This document shows positions 56,115 through 64,000 of a stretch of 64,000 bases of DNA, piece after piece (within the stretch, counting starts at the first letter, position 1; each line of letters starts with the position of its first letter). The notes beneath the pieces were generated by a model. It had not been told where the DNA came from and ran no database searches. It saw nothing but the letters and a program-made list of their open reading frames with translations. The position numbers and the translations under genes are program-made. Source of the stretch: Scilla litardierei (taxonomy: Eukaryota > Streptophyta > Magnoliopsida > Asparagales > Asparagaceae); the NCBI GenBank assembly GCA_030789695.1, contig CM061132.1:31892418-31956417 (forward strand), in the 5' to 3' direction.

Positions 56115-57187
56115 GGAAGATCCTTCATGGTCGAGGGGGACGGCATAGCCTCCACCCTTCCCACAGCAGGCTCGGCCTGACACACCTCCTCGTCAATGGT
56201 GCGACAGGGCGCCTGGCCTGAAGGGTTCCCTCGGCTTCGGCCGGATCCTCGCCGGATGAGCTCGTCGACATTGCGGGTAAACTCATGCACAGCCATCTCT
56301 GCAGAAATAAAGAAGATCAGGGTAAGCGAGGGGGAAAGCGAAAAGAAAAGGAGCGCCTACAGGGGGACCACAAGACGTTCTTAAGAAGCAGGTCGTCCAA
56401 CAAAGGCCAGACCGACCTCTCCTCTAAGGGAAGAGATGACAGAAGCCGGACAGCGGCCTGGTCAGCCTTGGAGAGGGTTAACGTTTAAGTTATATCGACA
56501 TAACCCTCCCCAACCTGTCAAGATCACAGCATCCTCTGGGAAGACAACAAAAGCATAGCTCGAGCTCCAATCCCCCACCCAGCGGGGCAGACCGAGCAGG
56601 CACTCCCTCCCCGTGCGGGCTCGGAGGTGCTGCCACGACCCTTGGCCGATCGTCTGGACCCGGTAGTAGTGAAAGAGAAGGGGAAGAGACGGCTCCAAGC
56701 CGTGGACGCGACAGATCATGATGAACCCGGTCAGCACCGCGATGGAGTATGGAGTCAACTGGCACAAAGCCACCATCAAGAATTCCATAACTTGGATGAT
56801 GAAAGGATGAAGGGGGAAGCGGAGTCCCAGGTGGAACATCTCAACATATATGCCGCCCTCATTGTTCCGCGGGAAGCAAATCCGTTCGTCGCTAAAAGGG
56901 ACCCTGACATCATATGGATGGCACAAATACTTCTCTCAGATCTCTGTAACCATCAAGAAGGGGGCCATAGACGGTGACCCGAGGACTGCCGGGGGAACAT
57001 TGAACCTCTCAGCGGCCCGGGCCACATCATCACCGACGTGGTTCGTAAAAATCTTTCTTTGTCCCTTGTCCTGTACGGGACATGTCCCCGAAGGGACTCC
57101 GGGGCCCGAAGGCCAGACATTGCCAGCCTCAGGCGCCGGGGGGTCCCTTGAACCCGATGCTGAGTTTCCTATCCTAAGCGTGGCCAT
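56115..57187 (-). pseudogene. Tat-2 antisense gene, 5' part (transposase_28-like)
   Basis: Read from 57187: MATLRIGNSASGS, a TGA at 56936-56938, then in the same frame the transposase_28-like core (56926-56462; LRFPLHPFIIQV, VLTGFIMICR, YAFVVFPEDAV) also seen in Tat-1. A frame break near 56480 leads into SKADQAAVRLLSSL, and an acceptor TTCTGCAG near 56301 opens MAVHEFTRNVDELIRR, which is cut by the Angela-like element at 56114. The continuation is at 47278 downward. Role unknown. Confidence 0.65.
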
Positions 57188-57538
57188 GGGGCAAATGAAG
57201 GAAAGAGGAGGTTACCTTGAAAAGAATCTGAAGGAAGACGAATGACGGAGAGGAGGAGCTTGCAAGACCAAGATCAGGAAGAAAGGCACGAAAGAATTGA
57301 AACTTGGGAGGCCGACACCTTTATATGGAAAGCAATCGCGGAATCCAAACATTCGGAGAGGAACACGTGGCGACATTTGGAGATTGACAGTGCTTCGAAA
57401 CCCGCACCGAAAGAAGCTCAAACGGGTCACTTCATAATGACCTCCATTCAATGGATTGGACTCGACTGATGCACCTGTCAAATCCTCAAAAGTCACATCA
57501 CCCGAACCGAATCGACAGAAACCGAACGGCTCGGACGA
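57188..57538. other. Tat-2 region between antisense gene and polypurine tract
   Basis: No domain on either strand. By position it would hold the promoter of the antisense gene (inference). Confidence 0.4.
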
Positions 57539-57548
57539 TGGGGGCAAT
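57539..57548 (+). other. Tat-2 polypurine tract
   Basis: TGGGGGCAAT abutting the LTR start TGATGCGAC; identical to Tat-1. Confidence 0.8.
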
Positions 57549-58451
57549 TGATGCGACTATTTTGGAAGAGCCCAAAGAACCGGAGATCCAAGCCCAAGCC
57601 CAGAAGGGGAAGCCCACGAATGAGTCTAGGCCCGCAAATAAACCCGATGTCCGACCGACCCGGCCCAGAGGGCGCACGATTAGCTCGCGCCCCCCCGAGA
57701 TAAATCATCCCCCTAAACCCGCGGCACCTTAATGACCATTAAGGAGCCCATTTATCAACGCTCCCCATGACGCATGCAGGCGGGGGCGTGAGGGGATACG
57801 GACAAGGAACGTGGAGTAAGGGCAATCGTGGGCCAAACCCTATAAAGGGATGGCAGGGACACCCGAGAAAAGGATCCGATCCTGGACACCCACAATGGAG
57901 GTATTCCATTAACTTGACCTTAATTTCCCCAATTATCTCCTCTGCCATAGCTCGGCCCAATGATACGAGTACTGGACTCTCCTTGAGCCATACCGATCCC
58001 GACGAGCCTTACACAGATCCGTTCTGACTTAGGCATCGGAGGGGACTTGGCCGGAACTAAGGTCCGGCCCCCCTGACGAGCTTTCTCGTCTGTCCAGAAA
58101 GGAGCTGAACCAAGGCGTCGAGGCTACTGCTCGGCATGGAACCAACCCGCTCGCCGTCAGCGAGCGCCGATGCCGATCCATACCAAGGAGCAGTCGAGGC
58201 GCCGAGATAATCCCTCAATGTTCGTCCCGTCGAGGTTGAGCACTGAACCGGGAACCGAGGCTTCCCCTTGTCCCCGCATCATCCAAAGACCGACGCTCTC
58301 CCGAAGCATCCGCTCGTCCTCGGATCAATCGCCTATCCACCCCCCGTGCACGTGCACTCGGCGTGACCAAGAGGTCCCAAACGACCCTTGACCACGTTGA
58401 CCGACTAGTCGTTTGGTCAATGATTTAGCGGTGAGAAAACACCCCCAAGCA
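57549..58451 (+). repeat. Tat-2 3' LTR (903 bp)
   Basis: Intact copy, TGATGCGAC...CAAGCA, followed by ACTTT. TATA box TATAAAGGG at 57841-57849. Confidence 0.93.
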
Positions 58452-59329
58452 ACTTTGAATCGCCAATTTCTTCACATTGTCCTTCCTTACTTTAGTTCCC
58501 AAGATATGCAAAATTTGTTTTTGTGTTTTTGGTGATGTATATAATGCATTTCGTGGAGCTTTATCCAAAACTGCTGCTACTTTGTCATTATAAGAGGCGA
58601 TGAAACTCAACAATTCAAAAAATTTCACACGATTACTTGATGACTTATCATCGTGGCCCCTAAAAGAGCAACCTTGAAATGCAAGCCACCTAACTGTCTC
58701 AATTGAATCTTTCAAACGAAGTCTGTTTTCCTCGACTTCCTGTGATGTGAAGTTCTCAAACCTTCTTGCGATATGAGATGCATGATTTATAAGGTCTGCA
58801 CATGCTTTCTTAGCATTTCTATGAGGTGAATTGAGATCTTTTCCAATATGGGCCAAAAGTGCACAATTTTTTCCATCCTTCACCTTTTTCCATGATCAAA
58901 ATCCATTAACAGTGAATGCATCGGATCCAGAAGGTCCATTTTGTTTATGAACTAGAAAGCATGGTATACAAAATATAGCATCTGTTGTAGGAAAATATTT
59001 TAACCAAGAAGGAAAAGCTTAAACCACGATGCTTGAAAACTTTGTGAGTGATTTTCACCTAATGATGGATACTTAGAAAGTGTACACTGATAAGGACCAA
59101 CTTTAATATAAGCTCTTCGAACTTCATCGCGCTGCTCAACTGGATATTTCCATATTTGCGGTCGTAATCCCGGATCACGTTCTAATGTGTTAATATCAAA
59201 CTCTTCGTCGATTTCAACTCTTTGAAATTTTGGAGCATGATCATCCTCCGAATGCACATGACTATCTATCACTGAAGTTTCAACACTTTTCCTTTTAAAG
59301 AATGAATCGATTGTTGTTGACTTTTTCAT
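58452..59329 (-). pseudogene. hAT transposase, N-terminal block
   Basis: Starts MKKSTTIDSFFKRK at 59329, right after a TTTTTAG acceptor, so an upstream non-coding exon (from 59562) and a 232-nt intron with a GTAAGC donor are likely. The block holds the TTF-type zinc finger region (YQC, then FCIPCF) and the start of DUF4371. A frameshift lies near 59019 and a TGA near 58896. It stops at the Tat-2 insertion (ACTTT at 58452-58456) and continues at 36849. This family occurs widely in plants as 'zinc finger MYM-type protein 1-like'. Confidence 0.85.
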
Positions 59330-59561
59330 CTAAAAATAAAATATAATATGGATAAGCTTGAGTTTTTCTAGCAACAAAGAAATTCTTATAGTCGATAAAC
59401 GTGTATAATTTGTGAAATATAAAGTAATTTAATAAACAACATTATATAGACAGTAAGCAAGAATAATTGGCATCACTGAAACTCAATTACCATTAGTTGA
59501 TGATGCACACGAGCAAAAAGTACACTTAAATAACCAATTCAAAAGAAGAAAAGGAGCTTAC

Positions 59562-59616
59562 TTTATCGAGCTTCTTGAACGAATCAGCACGCATCGAAAG
59601 TTGGGACCCACCCCCT
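59562..59616 (-). other. hAT 5' non-coding exon and right end (tentative)
   Basis: On the minus strand CAGGGGGTGGG starts at 59616 and the sequence runs to a GTAAGC donor (59556-59561); the next acceptor is immediately before the transposase ATG at 59329. The terminal repeat matches the left end only over CAGGGG. Confidence 0.4.
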
Positions 59617-60154
59617 GATTGCTTCTTCGGAGACAACGACGACGCGATGGTGAGGACGTGGATCAATTTAAAGTTCCTATAGCTCCTAATTAAGTAACCC
59701 AATTCATGAATAGGAAAATGGACAAGTATATTATAAGTTATAAATTAAAAATAATTTCATTTATAATCTTGTCATTATAAATTAAAAATTACAGTAACAC
59801 AATTTGAATTCTTTGATTTCAGCATATTAAATTTTTGCATATATTGATGTATGACAAACTAAAAACAAAACTAAATCTCATTGCTAATGGGATTCATGAG
59901 CATCAGTCTCATTTATTTAAGTATCATTCAATAAAATACAAATACACAATTCAAATTGTAATTAAGTAGTGTGATTCTTATGTATATAATCAGTAGAAGG
60001 CTCTAACTACAAAATTTCTTAGAGATGTGCATGTATTTGAATTTGAGTTATGGAACTTAAATAATAATGTAATGTCGATTATGCAATACAGCAATAGGTT
60101 GTTATTCACACACCAAAGAACCTAAAACAGTAAAATAGTCTACTAAAGAGAGAG
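59617..60154. other. Unassigned AT-rich sequence between hAT and Copia-C
   Basis: No ORF with a domain; nothing recognisable. Ends in GAGAG, a candidate target duplication for Copia-C. Confidence 0.5.
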
Positions 60155-60324
60155 TGTTGAAGGATTTTGGGAGAAGAGTAATCATGGCAAATAGCCATGG
60201 TGCTCTATTTATAAATTTCATAGGTATTAAGACATGGATACCAAAGGTCTCCACCACAATAAGAGTGGTGGAGTAATGGGCGGATAAGTGGTGGGGAGGC
60301 CAAAGGCCTCTACCACTCACAACA
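60155..60324 (-). repeat. Copia-C 3' LTR (170 bp)
   Basis: In element orientation TGTTGTGAGTGG...TTCAACA; alignable with the Copia-A LTR, including GAGGCC...GGCCTC near its start and a TATAAATAG motif. Confidence 0.85.
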
Positions 60325-60337
60325 ATCCCCCTTATCC
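60325..60337 (-). other. Copia-C polypurine tract
   Basis: Minus strand GGATAAGGGGGAT directly before the LTR. Confidence 0.75.
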
Positions 60338-60510
60338 ATCCATTACTTTGGTCTTAGCGTATAAGGCTAAAAGGGGTGGATACTTCTGGATCCTGAGTAA
60401 TCGTGTTTGCCTCGTTAAAACCTTAGCTGCGGAAAACCCAGTGGGAAAAACCAACAGCTTAAGGGAAAAGAGTACAACACACAAGTTACTCCCCCTCATC
60501 TGTACAAGCT

Positions 60511-63500
60511 TCAGGCTTGTAGGTCTTTCAGTTGTCTCATACCGATTCCTTTTACAAGTTTTACAAAAATACATTTTGGTAAAGATTTGGTAAAAAGATC
60601 AGCTAAGTTGTTGCATGACTGGATCTGCTGAACTTAAATGCTTGTCCTCTTTTAGCTCATGTGTCCAGAAAAATTTGGGAGATATGTGCTTCGTCCTGTC
60701 GCCCTTGATGTAGCCCTTTTGAAGTTGAGCAATGCACGCAGCGTTATCTTCAAACAGGACAGTGGCTCAAAATCACAGGTCTTCAGGCCAGTGAATTGAA
60801 GAATGTGGTGGACGACAAATCGTAGCCAATAACATTCTCTGCTTGCTTCATGGATCGCAATGAGCTCTGAATGGTTGGATGACGAAGCTGTTGTGGTTTG
60901 CTTTACCGATCTCCAGGAGATAGTAGTACCTCCATAGGTAAACACAAAACCTGTCTATGATTTTGCAGTGTGCGGATCTGAAAGATAACCTGCATCGGCT
61001 AACCAAATAATTGGGGGGAGGCACCTCTCTGGTAGTAAAGTCCCAGATCTATTGAACCTTGGAGGTATCGCAGAAGATGCTTTACTCCGTTCCAGTGGTG
61101 CTTTGTAGGCGCTGCACTGTGTCTGGCTAGGAGATTAACTGTAAACGCTATATCGGGACGCGAACAGTTAGCCAGATATAGAAGTGCTCCAATAGCACTG
61201 AGGTAGGATACTTCAGAACCCAGTATCTCCTCCCCCTCTTCCAGAGGCCGGAAGAGGTCCTTATGTACATCTAGTGATCTTACGACCATAGGAGTACCTA
61301 AAGGATGACATTTATCCATATGAAACTTACGTAGAAGTTTCTTTGTATAATTAGATTGGTGTAATAGAATTTCACCTCTTAGGTGTTCAATCTGTAAGCC
61401 AAGACAATACTTTGTTTTGCCTATATCTTTCATTTCAAAAGTATGTTTAGGCTTTCATATATCTCATTGATCTCTGCAGGAGATCCTATGAGATTTAAGT
61501 CATCAACATATACCGCTATGATGATGAATCATGTTTCCATTCTTTTGATAAAGATACACGGGCAGACTTCATTATTTGTGAATCCATGCTGTGCAAGAAA
61601 ATCACTAAGTCTGTTATACCATATTTTGCCCGATTGCTTTAGACCATATAATGATCTATGCAGCCTTACAGAGAATACGTCCCGAGGTATCTCTTTCATC
61701 TCTGGGGTAGATTAAACCCATCAGGAAGTCTCATATAGATATTTTTATCTATATCGCCATATAGATATGCAGTCACAACGTCCATGAGCTGCATTTCTAG
61801 GCTTTCCAGAGAAGTTAGACTTATTAAAAATCGGAATGTGATCGCATCCATGACCGGGGAATATGTATCTTCGTAATCAATCCCCGGTCTTTGGGAAAAA
61901 CCATGGGCTACAAGGCATGCCTTGTAGCGAATGATCACATTATCTTCATTTCTTTTTTCTTATGAAAACCCACTTATATCCCACAGGCTTTACACCTACT
62001 GGTGTTTGGACTACTGGTCCAAAGACTTTGCATTTCAAGAGTGAGTACAGCTCTACTCTTATTACCTCGTCCCACTTTGGCCAATCATCTCTGTGTTTAC
62101 ATTCCGCTAGAGATCGTGGTTCGACGTCATCGTCATATTCAGTGACGTTAGCGGCAATATCGAACGTAAAATCGTCAACGACGACTGTGCATTGTCTGTC
62201 CAGTACCTATCCAGTACGTACAAAATTTAATGATGTTTCTCCTATTGTTTCCTCTGCATGGGAAATAAGGAGGGGAGAAGTAGCTGGTCTGAACTCAGCA
62301 TCCTATGGAGGGATAATCTTATTATCTCCAGGAATTTTCCTCTTTCGAGGAACTTTATCTTTTGAACCTGGTGGGCGTCCTCTTTTCAATTGAGGTACAT
62401 CCAATTCTGCTGCTGGTGGATTGCATCCATCTATGTGGATGTTAATCCTAGCTGGCATATTAGCAGCAGGGACGTGTGATCGAACAATCTTCTGGTTGTC
62501 CGTGAACTTATCCGGTAAAAGATGTACTGTATTTTGAACGTGAAGGATCTTCAGTATCTCATCTTCACACAGATTAGTACGCAGATCATATAGGGACAAA
62601 GACGTCTGGTCCCAACTAATGGTCTCAGTAGCTTCAGGCTTCATAGACTGTGTGCATAGTTTAGGAAAAATTTTCTCATCAAATTCACAGTCAGCAAGAC
62701 GTGCCTTGAATGCGTCCCCCGTGAGGGGTTCAAGGTATCTGATAATAGAGGGCGAAACAAACCCAATATAAATACCTAGACGACGCTGAGGACCCATTTT
62801 GGTCCTCTGAGGTGATGCTATTGGGACATATACTGCACAACCAAACACTCTCAAATGCAAGTTGGGACATATCCGGAAGTGCGCCATATGTAAGTAGCAT
62901 CGGGGATAATGTATGACCTCCAGAGGGTCTTATCCTAATAAGTGATGCGGCAGGTAAAATATCATGCCCCCAAGCATCCACCGTCAACTGGGATTGCATA
63001 AGCAATGGACGTGCAATGCATTGGAGTCTCTTTATAAGAGACTCAGCTAATCCGTTCTGCGTGTGAACATGTGCTACAGGATGTTCAACTTCAATACCCG
63101 TTGCCTGACAATAGTCTTCGAAGACTTGTGAAGTAAATTCGCCCGCATTATCAAGACAAAGTTTCTTGATATGGTTATCGGGGAAATGAGCCTGCAACCT
63201 TATTATTTGTGCCAATAGCTTTGGAAAAGCTAGGTTGCGGGTAGACTAGAGGCCCACATAAGACCATTTAGTTGATACATCAATCAGTACCATGAAGTAC
63301 CGAAATGGGCCACTTACCGGGTGAATAGGCCCGCAAATGTCACCATGAATTCTCTCAAGGAAGCCAGGAGACTCTAATCCCACTTTCAGGAGGGAGGGTC
63401 TCGTTATAAGTTTTCCCTTGAAACAAGGGGGACAAGGAAATTTACCCTTATGAAGAATCTTCAGGTTCTTCAATTTATGTCCACGGGATTCAGTGATGAT

Positions 63501-63983
63501 GCGTCGCATCATTGCTGATCCAGGGTGACCAAGTCTGTTGTGCCAGAGTTGGAACTCTGGCAGTGATGGGCACGTCTGGTGCTCAGTCATATTGGCTTCT
63601 ATTGGTTGAATGTATGTATGGTAGAGACCCGACGGGAGTCCCTTGAATCGCTCGTAGACGGTCTTCTGGCCATCTTTTTGACGAGTTACATACAGATATT
63701 CAACTCTATTTTCATCTCTGGTTTCTAAGTGATATCCTTTTAAACGAATGTCCTTAAAACTTACGAGATTCCTATTTGATTTAGGAGAGAATAATGCATT
63801 CTTTATCTGAAGTCTTGTGTTATTTGTGAGCAATATTATTGCTTCGCCAGATCCTTAGATTATTTTGGACAGTCCTGAAATTTTGATAACAGAACCGTCA
63901 TATCTATTTATGCTATAAAAATAACAATGTTCGCGAAGGATTGTGTGCGTCGAGGCACTGTCCACTAGACACTCATACTTCAT
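60511..63983 (-). pseudogene. pol: Copia-C pol: protease, integrase, RT, RNase H
   Basis: The ATG at 63983 follows TATATAG. Protease CLVDSASTHT keeps the Asp that Copia-A has lost, but a TAA follows near 63856. Pre-integrase and integrase (63833-62730: LWHNRLGHPG, HGDICGPIH, LDNAGEF, NGLAESLIK) hold all three catalytic acids across a break near 63245. RT is in 61938-61000 with YVDD at 61499-61510 and frame breaks on both sides. RNase H (60945-60511) ends LKDLQA then TGA. Dead copy of a family that includes Copia-A. Confidence 0.9.
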
Positions 63984-64000
63984 CTATATAAGCAAAACGA

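Larger units (their letters stand above)
36855..58451 (+). mobile_element. Tat-2: non-autonomous Tat-lineage Ty3/gypsy element with three nested insertions
   Basis: LTRs begin TGATRCGACTATTT and end CAARCA, flanked by exact ACTTT (36850-36854, 58452-58456). Order: 5' LTR (split by a solo LTR), primer site, gag (40769-42444), hairpin tandem array (split by a second solo LTR), antisense gene (split by an Angela-like element), polypurine tract, 3' LTR. Pol is absent: no protease, RT, RNase H or integrase. LTR end, primer site, polypurine tract and antisense gene match Tat-1, which has pol but no gag. Without insertions the element is about 8 kb. LTR copies differ by several percent. Confidence 0.92.
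26714..59616 (-). mobile_element. hAT DNA transposon (ZMYM/DUF4371-type), split by LARD and Tat-2
   Basis: Left end CAGGGGCGGAACCAGG at 26714. The right end is less sure: CCCCCTG ending at 59616 gives CAGGGG on the other strand. Candidate 8-bp flanks AATGCAAC and ATTGCTTC match at only 5 of 8. Transposase coding is in three minus-strand blocks (58452-59329, 35646-36849, 26878-27200) separated by two insertions with exact 5-bp duplications, the LARD (TCGGG) and Tat-2 (ACTTT). Without insertions the element is about 2.9 kb. A G run (about 26740-26753) lies just inside the left end. Confidence 0.8.
60155..64000 (-). mobile_element. Copia-C: short-LTR Ty1/copia element, truncated by window end
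   Basis: Minus strand: pol 63983-60511, polypurine tract 60337-60325, 3' LTR 60155-60324. Gag and 5' LTR lie beyond 64000. Pol and LTR are close to Copia-A (shared RQKDGQKT, LWHNRLGHPGSAMMRRII; same LTR palindrome). Several frame breaks. Confidence 0.9.

Overview
This window is repeat-rich plant nuclear DNA. It holds several families of plant LTR retrotransposons and one hAT DNA transposon, stacked inside one another. The Ty3/gypsy Tat lineage with a second (archaeal-type) RNase H, the antisense transposase_28-like genes and an Angela-like copia element all point to a flowering plant; I cannot name the species. I see no intact cellular gene. The only candidate host sequences are a broken two-exon Myb/SANT-like gene (9155-9863, minus), a CT-rich 5'UTR-like stretch (11752-12125, minus) and an unidentified reading frame (26470-26713).

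Layout. (1) 1-8126: Tat-lineage element 'Tat-1', its 5' LTR cut by the window edge; gag deleted, pol nearly complete, a spliced antisense gene downstream of pol. (2) 8127-12237: AT-rich non-LTR sequence. (3) 12238-25588: short-LTR copia element 'Copia-A' (plus), with a related 'Copia-B' (13382-19954, minus) inserted in its leader. (4) 25589-26713: unassigned sequence. (5) 26714-59616: hAT transposon on the minus strand, transposase split into three blocks by two insertions. (5a) 27201-35640: large non-autonomous LTR element 'LARD' (minus) with 3.1-3.2 kb near-identical LTRs, no gag or pol, one 189-residue membrane-like ORF. (5b) 36855-58451: second Tat element 'Tat-2' (plus) with gag, a hairpin tandem array where pol would be, and an antisense gene. 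Tat-2 is itself hit by a 2.9-kb solo LTR (37568-40504), a 1.8-kb solo LTR (42879-44685) and an Angela-like gag-only copia element (47279-56114). (6) 59617-60154: unassigned AT-rich sequence. (7) 60155-64000: 'Copia-C' (minus), close relative of Copia-A, running off the window.

Nesting order comes from target-site duplications read directly: TCGGG (LARD), ACTTT (Tat-2), CGAGC and GCAGG (solo LTRs) and TAAAC (Copia-B) are exact; Copia-A (GAAAG/GCAAG) and the Angela-like element (GGGAG/GGAAG) have one mismatch. Removing the LARD restores the hAT reading frame. By eye, LTR pairs differ by well under 1% in the LARD (youngest), a few percent in Tat-1, Tat-2 and the Angela-like element, and more in Copia-A and Copia-B (oldest).

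Most worth follow-up: a roughly 145-bp block shared, in sense orientation, by the LARD and the Angela-like element; the membrane-like ORF in the env position of the LARD; the antisense gene of Tat-1, whose two short introns splice exactly in frame; a splice-acceptor-like AG directly before the pol ATG in all three copia copies; and several independent hairpin or palindrome arrays in leaders and LTRs.
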